Source: Hydrogenophaga sp. (GTDB lineage: Bacteria; Pseudomonadota; Gammaproteobacteria; Burkholderiales; Burkholderiaceae_C). Taken from it: a stretch of DNA of 34,980 nt. Each line of letters begins with the position of its first letter. The stretch's first letter is position 1. This document shows, piece after piece, positions 17,778 to 26,668 of the stretch. Both the position numbers and the translations under genes were made by a program. The DNA is taken from positions 1 to 34,980 of the forward strand of contig NZ_SDDV01000016.1 of the NCBI RefSeq assembly GCF_014773545.1, in the 5' to 3' direction. Under the pieces are notes generated by a model that saw nothing but the letters and a program-made list of their open reading frames with translations, had not been told where the DNA came from and searched no databases.

Positions 17778-18329
17778 ATGAAAACGCTGCGTTTTTTTTC
17801 CTGCCACCTGCGCCTTTGGCTGCTGGTCGGCCTGCTGCCGCTGCTGGCGGCCTGCTCTACCCTGCACTTCAGCCCAGCGCCCACGCTGGAGCGGCAGGCC
17901 CCCTGGGTGGTGCTGCCGTTTGCCAACCACACCGAGACACCGCTGGCCGGCGCGCGCGCCGAGTCGATTGCGGCGGCCTTGCTGCGCGCCCAAGGCGTGG
18001 CCCAGATCAGACGGCCACCGGCTGCGGCGCAGCAAGAAGCGCTGTTCGACGCCGGCGCACGCCAGCAACAGGAGCAGGCCCTGGACTGGGCGCGCCAACA
18101 GGGGGTGCGCTACGCGCTGACCGGTGCGGTCGACGAGTGGCGCTACAAAGTCGGCGTCGACGGCGAGCCGGCGGTCGGCCTCACGCTGGAGATCATCGAC
18201 GTGGCAACGGGTCAGACGCTGTGGAGCGGCGCCGGCGGCCAAAGCGGCTGGAGCCGCCAGGCGCTGGCGGTGGTGGCGCGCGACCTGATCAACGAGTTGC
18301 TGGTTGGCGGCCTGGCCGCCGCGCGCTAA
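17778..18329 (+). CDS. pelC: PelC: outer-membrane lipoprotein of Pel export
   Basis: This 183-residue lipoprotein has a signal peptide ending in the lipobox LLAAC. PelC forms a dodecameric ring on the periplasmic face of the outer membrane that funnels cationic Pel to PelB. The body (WVVLPFANHTETPLAG, YALTGAVDEWRYKVG, DVATGQTLWSG) resembles the tetratricopeptide-free, TolB-like fold of the family. A GGGAG ribosome binding site at 17767-17771 sits six nt before the ATG. It lies 35 nt after pelB and 18 nt before pelD. Confidence 0.93.
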   Translation: MKTLRFFSCHLRLWLLVGLLPLLAACSTLHFSPAPTLERQAPWVVLPFANHTETPLAGARAESIAAALLRAQGVAQIRRPPAAAQQEALFDAGARQQQEQALDWARQQGVRYALTGAVDEWRYKVGVDGEPAVGLTLEIIDVATGQTLWSGAGGQSGWSRQALAVVARDLINELLVGGLAAAR

Positions 18330-18347
18330 TTCCAAGCAGACTTGGGC

Positions 18348-19775
18348 ATGCCCGTTAACCAGACACAGGCCGACCAGCGCGTTCCCCCGGCGCCGGGGGC
18401 GCGCTCGCGCTTGGGCAGCGGCACTTGGGGCCGCCTGCTGGGCCGTACATTGGGCTGGCTGCTCGATCGCCTGACCTCCAGCCACCCGAATCGCGGCGTG
18501 GTTTTCGGAGAAATCGTTGCGCTGCCGCTGCTGGCGGTGGCCTTGGGCTGGTATTTCAACCCGACTGACCCCTTGTGGTTGCAGGCCGAGTTTCCCTGGG
18601 TCTGGTTTGCCCCGGCCCTGCTGGCCTTGCGCTACGGCCCGCTGGCGGGTCTGGGTGGCGCCGTGGTTTTGCTGCTGGCCTGGATCGGGTTCAATTTCGG
18701 ACAAGACGTCCCGTTTCCCGATCTGCCTTTTCTGGGCGGTCTTATTCTGGTGATGTTGTGCGGCGAATTCTCCAGCCTGTGGATTGCCCGCACGCGCCAG
18801 GCCGAGAGTGCCAGAACCTATCTCGAACAACAGTTGGAGTACCTGACCCACCAGCACTATTTGCTGCGTCTGTCGCACGACCGGCTGGAACAAGACTTGA
18901 TCAGCCGGCCGATGGCGATGCGCGACGCGCTCAAGACCTTGCGCGGCGTTGGCAGCACCGATCAAGACCCCGGCGCCGATGGCCTGTCGCTGCTGCGCTT
19001 GCTGGCCCAATTCTGTCAGTTGGAAACGGCTTCCATCCATACCCTGGACAGCGGACAGTTGCGCCAGCCGGCGCTGGCCTCGATCGGCCAGCCGCGCCCG
19101 CTGGCGCCAGACGACCCGCTGCTGCAGCAAGCGCTGCTGCAAAACCGCCTGTGCCACGTCAGTCAGGCCCTGGGCAAGAAGCAGCAGCCGAGTCGCTATC
19201 TGATTGCGGCGCCGCTGACCAGCTTCGACGGCGCCACACACGGCCTGCTGCTGGTGGAGAAAATCCCCTTTTTCTCGCTGCAAGAGGAAACCTTGCAAAC
19301 CATCAACCTGCTGCTGAGCTACTTCATTGACGGCATGGTCAGGCAGACGCTGGCGCAGCCGATTCTGGCTGAGCTGCCCGACTGCCCGCCCCGGTTTGCC
19401 TGCGAAATACAAAGGCTGTGGCACCTGAAGCAGGCATCGGGCGTCAACACCAGCGTGGTTGCCTTTGAAATCCGGCCGCGCCCGGGCCAGAATGACATCG
19501 CAGAGCAAATCCAGCGGCAAAAACGCCTGCTCGACGAAAGCTGGTTGACCAGCGGCCCGCAGCAGCAACTGCTGGCCCTGCTGCTGCCGCTGACCGACGC
19601 CGGCGGTGCCGAACTCTATCTGGCCCGAATGGAGAACTGGGCCCAGCAAAGAAGCGGCAAAACGCTGGCCGAATGCGGCGTTTTCAGCCATGTATTGCCC
19701 CTGGGCCCAGAGCCAGCGGTCGCCGTTTTGCGGCAACTGAAAAAGCTTGCCGATGTTCAATTACAAGCTGGGTAG
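18348..19775 (+). CDS. pelD: PelD: inner-membrane c-di-GMP receptor for Pel synthesis
   Basis: PelD binds c-di-GMP through the I-site of a degenerate GGDEF domain and switches on Pel polymerisation. This 475-residue protein has about four membrane segments in the first 150 residues (VALPLLAVALGWYF, FAPALLALRYGPLAGLGGAVVLLLAWIGFNF, LGGLILVMLCGEF). A helical linker, a GAF-like domain (about 190-320) and the C-terminal GGDEF-like domain follow. No GGDEF signature is present, so it should not make c-di-GMP. RLLD at 393-396 fits the RxxD I-site motif. The ATG at 18348 is chosen over a TTG six nt upstream. It overlaps pelE by 23 nt. Confidence 0.92.
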   Translation: MPVNQTQADQRVPPAPGARSRLGSGTWGRLLGRTLGWLLDRLTSSHPNRGVVFGEIVALPLLAVALGWYFNPTDPLWLQAEFPWVWFAPALLALRYGPLAGLGGAVVLLLAWIGFNFGQDVPFPDLPFLGGLILVMLCGEFSSLWIARTRQAESARTYLEQQLEYLTHQHYLLRLSHDRLEQDLISRPMAMRDALKTLRGVGSTDQDPGADGLSLLRLLAQFCQLETASIHTLDSGQLRQPALASIGQPRPLAPDDPLLQQALLQNRLCHVSQALGKKQQPSRYLIAAPLTSFDGATHGLLLVEKIPFFSLQEETLQTINLLLSYFIDGMVRQTLAQPILAELPDCPPRFACEIQRLWHLKQASGVNTSVVAFEIRPRPGQNDIAEQIQRQKRLLDESWLTSGPQQQLLALLLPLTDAGGAELYLARMENWAQQRSGKTLAECGVFSHVLPLGPEPAVAVLRQLKKLADVQLQAG

Positions 19776-20769
19776 TTATGCCGTCTTGCTGGAGCTGGGC
19801 GCCTGGAGCGGCGGATTGCTGCTGCGTGGCCACAGCGACGCCGTGCTGGTTTGGTTTTTGCTGGTTCATGCCGCGGCCAGCGGCGTGTTGGCGCTGGCCG
19901 CGCTGGTTTTGCTGCCGGCTGCCATGGCGCGGCCCCGGCTGGCGGTCTGGCTGCTGCTGGCGGCCTGCATTTATGCGCTGCCCATCGTCGGTTTTGTGGT
20001 GGTCATCGCGGCCGTGCTGCATTTGCGCTGGTTTCGCAGCCGGCGCCTGCCGCAGCCTTTCGAATCGCTGCAGTTGCCGGTGTTTGACCCGCACCAGCGC
20101 ATCCAGGCCGGGTTCGGTCAGGTCGGTGTGCGCGCTTTGCTTGGCAACACCGATGCGCCTTTGAGCGCGCGCATCAGCTCTATGATCGCGCTGCAACACA
20201 TTCCCGGCCGGGTGGCTGCGCCGCTGCTGCGCAGCGTGCTCAGCGACCCGAGCGAAGACATTCGGCTGCTGGCCTATGGTTTGCTGGACAGCCAGGAAAA
20301 ACGCATCAACCAGTTGATCGACGACGAGCTGAAAATCCTGCATCAGGCGCAGAAAGAAGAAGGCTTGGAAACACCCGGCCCCAGAACGCTGGAGAGCGCG
20401 CAGTGGCTGTCGGACTTTTACTGGGAGCTGATTTATCAGGGTCTGGTGCAGGGGGATTTGCGCGCGCACGCGCTCGGCGAATCGACCCGTTACGCGCAGC
20501 AGGTGCTCGATGGGCAGCCGCAGCACCCGGCGCTGACGCTGCGCCGGGCCCAGTTGCTGCAGGCGCAAGGTCAGCTTGAAGCGGCCGAGCAGGCCTACCA
20601 ACACGCGCGCGAACTCGGCCTGCCGGCCACCCGGGTGCTGCCCTACCTGGCCGAATTGCATTTCGAGCGCGGCGACTTCGCCGGCACCCAACGTCTGATG
20701 GCTGAGCTGGCCCAGTGGGGTGCGCTGCCGCGTCTGCGCCCGGTGATCGATTACTGGAACCCCCCATGA
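19753..20769 (+). CDS. pelE: PelE: inner-membrane TPR protein of Pel synthesis
   Basis: This 338-residue protein (P. aeruginosa PelE is 329) has an N-terminal membrane part (ELGAWSGGLLL, LLVHAAASGVLALAALVLLPAAM, VWLLLAACIYALPIVGFVVVIAAVLHL). A cytoplasmic domain with an HEAT/TPR-like region follows, then a TPR segment (ALTLRRAQLLQAQGQLEAAE and on). PelE joins PelD, PelG and PelF in the inner-membrane synthase complex. It starts inside pelD (ATG 19753; TTG 19747 also possible) and ends with an ATGA overlap with pelF. Confidence 0.9.
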   Translation: MFNYKLGSYAVLLELGAWSGGLLLRGHSDAVLVWFLLVHAAASGVLALAALVLLPAAMARPRLAVWLLLAACIYALPIVGFVVVIAAVLHLRWFRSRRLPQPFESLQLPVFDPHQRIQAGFGQVGVRALLGNTDAPLSARISSMIALQHIPGRVAAPLLRSVLSDPSEDIRLLAYGLLDSQEKRINQLIDDELKILHQAQKEEGLETPGPRTLESAQWLSDFYWELIYQGLVQGDLRAHALGESTRYAQQVLDGQPQHPALTLRRAQLLQAQGQLEAAEQAYQHARELGLPATRVLPYLAELHFERGDFAGTQRLMAELAQWGALPRLRPVIDYWNPP

Positions 20770-22298
20770 CATTTCCCCGCGCCGATTCTGCCGACATCGC
20801 CCTGCTGCTCGAAGGCACTTTTCCCTACGTCAGCGGAGGCGTCTCGAGCTGGGTCAATCAAATCATCCGGGCCTATCCGCAGTACCGTTTTGCGCTGGTT
20901 TTTCTGGGCAGCCGGCGCGCCGATTACGGCGCTTTCAAATACGCCCTGCCTGCCAACGTGGTGCACTTCGAGGAGCATTTTCTCTACGACGGCGTGCTGC
21001 ACGGTGAGCGGCCGACCGCACGCCCAGGCGATGCACAGGCGTTTGAACTGGCAGCGCGCATGCACGACACTTTCAGCCCCGGCACCCCGGTGGAGGAAAC
21101 GCTGGCCGCCTTCAAGTGCATCGCTGCGGACATTTTGCCGGGGGGCAAGCTCAAACTCGCCGACTTCCTGCACAGCGAGCGCTCCTGGAACATCGTCTGC
21201 GATCGCTATCGGCGCTTTTGTGCCGATCCGTCTTTCGTCGATTATTTCTGGACCGTGCGCATCATGCACGGGCCGCTGTGGATGCTCGGCACGGTGGCAA
21301 AAAATCTGCCGGCGGTGCGCGTCTTGCACACCATCTCGACCGGTTACGCCGGCTTGCTGGGCGCTTTGCTGCACCAGACGCGCGGCACACCGCTGATTCT
21401 CTCCGAGCACGGCATCTACACCAAAGAACGCAAGATCGACCTGTTCAAGAGCGAGTGGATTCGCGACAACCGCAACGTGTTTCAGCGCGACTCCAGCGAG
21501 CTGTCTTACTTTCGCCAGATGTGGATTCGCTACTTCGAATGGATGGGGCGTTTTTGCTACGACGCGGCAGACCCGATCATCGCGCTGTACGAAACCAACC
21601 GCCTGCGCCAGATCGCCGACGGCGCGCGCGCCGAGCGCTGCTTCAACATCCCCAACGGCGTCAACCTCAAACACCTGGCACCACTGCGCGCGCTGCGCCC
21701 GCTCACGCCGCCGCCGGTGCTGTGCCTGATTGGCCGCGTGGTGCCGATCAAGGACATCAAAACCTTTATTCGAGCCATGCGCAGCGTGGTCAATCACATG
21801 CCGCAAGCGCAGGGCTGGATTGCCGGCCCGGAGGATGAGGACAAGGCCTACGCCCAGGAGTGCCGCAACCTGGTGCAGAGTCTGGGTCTGCAAGAGCAGG
21901 TTCATTTTCTCGGTTTTCAGAAAATCGACCAGTTGCTGCCCAAGATCGGCCTGTGCATTCTGTCGTCGATCAGCGAAGCGCTGCCGCTGGTGATTCTGGA
22001 GGGCTATGCCGCTGGCGTGCCCACCGTTTCGACCGACGTCGGTTCGTGCCGGCAATTGATCGAAGGACTGACCCCGGAAGACAAGGCCCTGGGGCACTCG
22101 GGCGCGGTGGTCAACCTGGCCGACCCGCAGGCGCTGGCCAGCGCAGCCCTGGCGCTGCTGGGCGACCACGCGGCCTGGCACGCCGCCAGCTTGGCCGGCA
22201 TTGCCCGGGTCGAGCGCTATTACACCGATGACATGATGCTGCAGAGCTATCGGCAGGTTTACGAAGGCGCGCTGCAGCGCAGCGCGGCAGAACGCTGA
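20766..22298 (+). CDS. pelF: PelF: Pel glycosyltransferase (GT4)
   Basis: This 510-residue cytoplasmic GT-B glycosyltransferase polymerises Pel from a UDP-sugar donor. The N-terminus has LLLEGTFPYVSGGVSSWVNQ. The C-terminal domain has LIGRVVPIKDIKTFIRAM and the EX7E motif in SISEALPLVILEGYAAGVP (E404, E412). Length matches P. aeruginosa PelF (507). The ATG at 20766 overlaps the pelE stop (ATGA), which favours it over a longer in-frame start at 20715. Its stop overlaps the pelG start by one base. Confidence 0.95.
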   Translation: MTFPRADSADIALLLEGTFPYVSGGVSSWVNQIIRAYPQYRFALVFLGSRRADYGAFKYALPANVVHFEEHFLYDGVLHGERPTARPGDAQAFELAARMHDTFSPGTPVEETLAAFKCIAADILPGGKLKLADFLHSERSWNIVCDRYRRFCADPSFVDYFWTVRIMHGPLWMLGTVAKNLPAVRVLHTISTGYAGLLGALLHQTRGTPLILSEHGIYTKERKIDLFKSEWIRDNRNVFQRDSSELSYFRQMWIRYFEWMGRFCYDAADPIIALYETNRLRQIADGARAERCFNIPNGVNLKHLAPLRALRPLTPPPVLCLIGRVVPIKDIKTFIRAMRSVVNHMPQAQGWIAGPEDEDKAYAQECRNLVQSLGLQEQVHFLGFQKIDQLLPKIGLCILSSISEALPLVILEGYAAGVPTVSTDVGSCRQLIEGLTPEDKALGHSGAVVNLADPQALASAALALLGDHAAWHAASLAGIARVERYYTDDMMLQSYRQVYEGALQRSAAER

Positions 22299-23674
22299 TG
22301 GCTGGCATTGGTTTCGAGTTGCGCCACCTGCTGCGCAAAGACACGCTGCTGGGCCAGACGCAGGCCTACGTCTACGCCGGCGTGATTGGCTCCGGGCCCT
22401 GGGTGTTCTCCATCATCGGCATCTTGTTGATCGGCATCTTCAGCGCCGCCGTGGTAGAGCCGGCCGAGCTGGTGACGCAATTTCAGACGTCGGTCACCTA
22501 CCTGGTGGCCTGCAGCCTGATTCTGACCGGCCTGGTGCAACTGGCCTTCACCCGCTTTGTCTCGGATCGGCTGTACGAAAAAAAGAACGATCTGATTCTT
22601 CCCAACCTGCATGGCCTGCTGCTGATCGTCATCACGCTCGCTGGCCTGCTCGGCAGCGTCGCGCTGTTCGTTTTTTTATCCGAACTCGGTTTGCTGTACC
22701 GGCTGCTGATGCTGGCCGGTTTCGTGCTGCTGTGCGCGGTCTGGGTGATGACGGTTTTGCTCTCCGGCATGAAGCGCTACAAGGCCATCGTGCTGCTGTT
22801 TGGCGCCTCCTATGCCCTGATCGTGTTGTTCGCGCTGGCCTTGCGGCCCTACGGCCTGGAAGGGCTGCTGGGCGGCTTTGTGCTGGGCCACCTGGTTTTG
22901 CTGGCCGGCATGTGGGTTTTGACGGTACGCGAGTTCAGCCCGCAGCCGCAGCCGCTAATCCGCTTTGACTTCGCTCAGCGCGACCTGCTGTACCCGAGCC
23001 TGATGGCGATTGGCCTGCTCTACAACCTGGCGGTCTGGATCGACAAGTTCATGTTCTGGTACTTCCCGCCCACCTCGGACCCGATCATCGGCGACTTGCG
23101 CGCCTCCTTGATTTACGACCTGCCGGTGTTTCTGGCCTACCTGTCCATCATCCCCGGCATGGCGGTGTTTCTGGTGCGCATCGAGACCGATTTTGTCGAG
23201 TATTACGACAAGTTCTACAGCGCGGTGCGCGGCGGCGGATCGCTCGAACACATCGAGCACATGCGCGACGAGATGGTCTACTCGATCCGCCAGGGCCTGA
23301 GCGAGATCGGCAAGATTCAAACGCTGGCGGTGCTGTTGACTTTCATCGCCGGCCCGGCGCTGTTGCGCGTGCTCGGCATTTCGGAGTTGTACCTGGAACT
23401 GCTCTACATCCAGGTCATAGGCGCCAGTCTGCAAGTCGGCCTGATGGCGATTCTGAACGTCTTTTTCTACCTCGATCAACGCCGCATCGTGCTCTTTCTG
23501 TGCGCCCAGTTTCTGCTGCTCAACGCCTTGTTCACTGCCTTCACGCTGTGGTACGGGGCGGCCTTGTACGGCTACGGCTTTACACTTTCGGTGCTGCTGA
23601 CGCTGGCAACCGGTCTGGTGTTGCTCTCGCGTCAGCTCAACCGGCTGGAGTACGAAACCTTCATGCTGCAATGA
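22298..23674 (+). CDS. pelG: PelG: inner-membrane transporter of Pel
   Basis: This 458-residue polytopic membrane protein (about 12 segments) is of the Wzx-like MOP flippase class. It begins MAGIGFELRHLLRKDTLLGQ, a typical PelG N-terminus. It probably moves nascent Pel across the inner membrane with PelD, PelE and PelF. The start codon overlaps the pelF stop (TGATG). It is the last gene of the canonical pel order; 46 nt separate it from the next gene. Confidence 0.95.
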   Translation: MAGIGFELRHLLRKDTLLGQTQAYVYAGVIGSGPWVFSIIGILLIGIFSAAVVEPAELVTQFQTSVTYLVACSLILTGLVQLAFTRFVSDRLYEKKNDLILPNLHGLLLIVITLAGLLGSVALFVFLSELGLLYRLLMLAGFVLLCAVWVMTVLLSGMKRYKAIVLLFGASYALIVLFALALRPYGLEGLLGGFVLGHLVLLAGMWVLTVREFSPQPQPLIRFDFAQRDLLYPSLMAIGLLYNLAVWIDKFMFWYFPPTSDPIIGDLRASLIYDLPVFLAYLSIIPGMAVFLVRIETDFVEYYDKFYSAVRGGGSLEHIEHMRDEMVYSIRQGLSEIGKIQTLAVLLTFIAGPALLRVLGISELYLELLYIQVIGASLQVGLMAILNVFFYLDQRRIVLFLCAQFLLLNALFTAFTLWYGAALYGYGFTLSVLLTLATGLVLLSRQLNRLEYETFMLQ

Positions 23675-23720
23675 GCGCTTAATCCAACCCGCCCGAACGC
23701 GATTGTCTTGCCTGCCCCAC

Positions 23721-24488
23721 ATGACGCCCCCAAGCACCCCAACGCCTGCCGACCTGCCCGAGGTGACGATCTCGGAACAGGGGTCGCTGCGTTTTTTGCA
23801 CCTGGGCAGCGAATGGGTGCAGGGTTCGATGCGGCTGCGCGCGCCGTTTGCAATCGAGCTCGACTATGTGCAGCGCATGCTGGCCTGGCTGCTGTTCGTC
23901 GAGGCCGACTCCTTGGCGCAGCGCCACGCCATGCAACTCGGACTGGGCGCTGCGGCGCTGACCAAGTTCTGCTACAAAAAATTGGACATGGAATGCACTG
24001 CGGTAGAAATCAACCCGCAGGTGCTGGCGGCCTGCCGCGCCTGGTTCAAGCTGCCGCCCGAGGGGCCGCGCCTGCGCGTGCTGCTGGCCGACGCCGGCGC
24101 AGCAATACGCCAGCCCGAACACGCCGCCACGGTGGACGCGCTACAGGTCGACCTGTACGACCAGCATGCCGCCGCACCGGTGCAAGACAGCGCCACTTTT
24201 TATGCCGACTGCCGCGCCCTGCTGCGCGCCGACGGTGGCATGACGGTGAACCTGTTTGGCCGCGACGCCCGCTTCGAGCACTCGCTGCAACGCATCGTCA
24301 GCGCCTTTGGCGCACGCGCGGTCTGGGCCTTTCCCCCCACGCGCGAAGGCAACACGGTGGTGCTGGCTCTGCGCCAGGCCACGCGCCCCACGCACGCGCA
24401 ATGGCAGGTGCGCGCTGCGACGGTACAGGCACGCTGGGGCTTGCCGGCGCCGCAATGGCTGCCGCTGCTCAAACCCATTGTTGAATAA
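23721..24488 (+). CDS. Spermidine-synthase-like (class I SAM-dependent fold) protein
   Basis: The 255-residue protein has the fold order of polyamine aminopropyltransferases: an N-terminal beta region (FLHLGSEWVQGSMRLRAP), a Rossmann core (QLGLGAAALTKFCYKK), an acidic strand end (CTAVEINPQVLAACRAWF) and VDLYDQHAAAPVQD. The nucleotide loop reads LGLGAAAL instead of the GGGDGG of true spermidine synthases, so the reaction is uncertain. It could be a methyltransferase-like relative. The ATG at 23721 is preferred over a TTG at 23703. It follows pelG closely and may be cotranscribed. Its end overlaps the start region of the ATPase gene. Confidence 0.75.
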   Translation: MTPPSTPTPADLPEVTISEQGSLRFLHLGSEWVQGSMRLRAPFAIELDYVQRMLAWLLFVEADSLAQRHAMQLGLGAAALTKFCYKKLDMECTAVEINPQVLAACRAWFKLPPEGPRLRVLLADAGAAIRQPEHAATVDALQVDLYDQHAAAPVQDSATFYADCRALLRADGGMTVNLFGRDARFEHSLQRIVSAFGARAVWAFPPTREGNTVVLALRQATRPTHAQWQVRAATVQARWGLPAPQWLPLLKPIVE

Positions 24489-25551
24489 TCCGCCACCCCA
24501 CCGCACGGCCAGCGCCCGGACCGACCCCGCCGGCCCGCTCGACTGGCGCAGCCTGGTGCATTGGCTGCACGCCGACGGCGTGATTGCCGCCGACGAAGCC
24601 GAGCGCACCATTGCCCGCTGCGCCCTGGCGCACAGCGCGCAGCACCCGCTGCAGCGGCTGGCGGTGGTGGGCATGGCGCGCGCCTGTGACGGCCAAGTGC
24701 TCGACGTCGAGGCGCTGACGCAATGGCTGGCGGCGCGCAGCGGCCTGAGCTATTTGCGCATCGACCCGCTGAGAGTCGACGTCGGCAAGGTCTGCGAGCT
24801 AATGAGTGCTGCCTACGCCACGCGCCACAAGGTATTGCCAGTGCAGCTCAGCAGCAGCGAGCTGGTTGTGGCGAGCGCCGAACCCTTTGTGCGCGACTGG
24901 GTGCCCGAAATCGAACGCCAGACGCGCAAAACCGTGCGACTGGTGCTGGCCAGCCCGGCGGACATTGCACGCTACACGGCCGAATTCTTCGCCCTGGCCA
25001 AGTCGGTGCGCGCGGCCAACAAAAGTGGTGCTCCGGGCGGACTCTCCAGCTTCGAACAACTGGTCGAGCTGGGTCGGGCCAACAAGCAGCTCGACGCCAA
25101 CGACCAAGGGGTGGTGCAGGTGGTCGATTGGCTCTGGCAGTACGCTTTTGACCAGCGCGCCAGCGACATCCATCTGGAGCCGCGGCGCGAACAAGGCGTG
25201 ATCCGGTTTCGCATCGACGGCGTGCTGCACCGGGTTTATCAGATGCCGATGGGCGTGCTCAACGCCATGACCGCGCGCATCAAACTGCTCGGGCGCATGG
25301 ACGTGCTGGAAAAGCGTCGCCCACAAGACGGCCGCATCAAGACCCTGCGCCCGAGCCGGGGGGCGGACAAGGGCGAGGAAGTCGAAATGCGCCTGTCTAC
25401 CCTGCCGACCGCGTTTGGCGAAAAGCTGGTGATGCGCATTTTCGATCCCGACGTCACCGGCAAAGACCTGAAATCGCTCGGTTTTTCTGCCCCCGACGCG
25501 CAGCGCTGGGAGGGCCTGATCCAGCGCCCGCACGGCATCGTGCTGGCCTGA
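24481..25551 (+). pseudogene. GspE/PilB-family secretion ATPase, truncated before Walker A
   Basis: The 356-residue product carries the N-terminal domain of type II secretion / type IV pilus ATPases (SGLSYLRIDPLRVDV, HKVLPVQLSSSELVVASAEP). The first half of the catalytic region follows (QRASDIHLEPRREQGVIRFRIDGVLHRVY, LLGRMDVLEKRRPQDGRI, RLSTLPTAFGEKLVMRIFDP). It stops at RPHGIVLA, exactly where intact family members continue with the TGPTGSGKTTT Walker A loop. About 200 C-terminal residues, including Walker A, the Asp box and Walker B, are missing, so it cannot hydrolyse ATP as it stands. After the stop, a shifted frame reads MGPE-KN-HTLRA, a possible decayed remnant. The start is uncertain: TTG 24481 or GTG 24556, both near the end of the previous gene. 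Confidence 0.75.
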
Positions 25552-25611
25552 TGGGCCCGGAGAAAAACGCTCATACGCTCCGGGCGAACGCTTCCATGAC
25601 CAAGAGCCGGA

Positions 25612-26547
25612 TCAAGAGCGCCGTGAAGACACCCAGATGCCGCCGACGATCAGCACGAATCCGAGCGCATGATGCCAGCGGGGCGGCTCGCCCAGCAGCA
25701 CGGCCGACAGCAGGGCGGCAAACAGGGGCGTGAGATTGGCGAAGAAACCCGCCACGGTCGGGCCAACGCGCGCCACACCCGCGCCCCAGCAACGGTAGGC
25801 CAGCAGCGAGGGGCCGACCGCCACGAACAGCACGGCAGCCGCCAGCGGCCAGCCCCAGTCGATGTGGCTGGCCCCGGCGGGCAATGCAGGCAGGGTGAGC
25901 CACTCGCCGGCCGTCATCAAGCTGGCCCAGGCCAATCCCAGCAGAATCTGCGCCAGCAAAAAGGCCGCCCAATCGGCCCTAATGGCGGCCGGTTCGCTGC
26001 CCGGCCGGGGCCGAACCAGCAGCCAGCTATACCAGGCCCAGATCAGCGAGGCCAGCAGCATCAGGGCGTCGCCCGGCACCAGTCGCAGCGCTTGCAACTG
26101 AGAAAATTCGCCGCGCGAGAGCACCACCGCCACCCCAGCGAGTGAGAGCAGCGCGCCCAGCACGGCGCGGCGCGAGATGCGAACGGCATAGAAAAAATGC
26201 CCCAGCAACAGCATCCACACCGGCGTGCTGGCGGCCACCAAGGTGACGTTGATCGGGCTCGAGGTTTGCAGCGCCAGGTACTGCAAGGCGTTGTACAGAC
26301 CGACGCCGAGCAGACCCAGCAGCGCAAAGCGGCGCCAGTGCGACCACAGCACGCTGCCCGGACGCAGCACCCAGGCCGCCAGCGGCAGCAGCAGCACAAA
26401 CGCGAGCGCCCAGCGCAGAAAATTCAGCGTCACCGGCGGCACCACGTCCTGCATCAGCCGACCCACCACGGCGTTGCCGGCCCACATCAGCGGCGGAATC
26501 AAGAGCAGTGCCAAAGTAGCCGGGCTCAAGCGTATCGTTTGGGACAT
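25612..26547 (-). CDS. EamA/DMT-family transporter
   Basis: The 311-residue membrane protein has ten hydrophobic segments and the two EamA repeats of the drug/metabolite transporter superfamily. It starts LLLIPPLMWAGNAVVGRLM with the usual WAGN motif. A Pro/Gly-rich second-repeat end (RVGPTVAGFFANLTPLFAALLSAVLLGE) is also typical. Substrate is unknown; family members export amino acids or metabolites. ATG at 26547 is chosen; a GTG is nine nt upstream. It is convergent with the truncated ATPase gene, and its stop lies 60 nt past that gene's break. It is divergent from the quinone oxidoreductase. Confidence 0.88.
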   Translation of the reverse strand: MSQTIRLSPATLALLLIPPLMWAGNAVVGRLMQDVVPPVTLNFLRWALAFVLLLPLAAWVLRPGSVLWSHWRRFALLGLLGVGLYNALQYLALQTSSPINVTLVAASTPVWMLLLGHFFYAVRISRRAVLGALLSLAGVAVVLSRGEFSQLQALRLVPGDALMLLASLIWAWYSWLLVRPRPGSEPAAIRADWAAFLLAQILLGLAWASLMTAGEWLTLPALPAGASHIDWGWPLAAAVLFVAVGPSLLAYRCWGAGVARVGPTVAGFFANLTPLFAALLSAVLLGEPPRWHHALGFVLIVGGIWVSSRRS

Positions 26548-26668
26548 GGACCACACTGTAACAAGCGCACCCGCTGCGCTGCGCTGGCCGGGTCACGTTA
26601 TGCTGGCGCCACGTCGAACGGATTTCATGGCAGCATCGCGGTTTTGATCCATGTTTACAGGAGCAGAC

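Noticed and set aside
17760..19760. A 666-codon open frame antisense to pelC and pelD
   Set aside because: Low-complexity Gln/Arg/Ala composition typical of antisense frames in GC-rich DNA, while the plus strand has clear pel genes.
25551..25733. Small open frame MGPEKNAHTLRAN... as a separate gene
   Set aside because: Most of it is antisense to the EamA gene; at best its first codons are a decayed remnant of the truncated ATPase.
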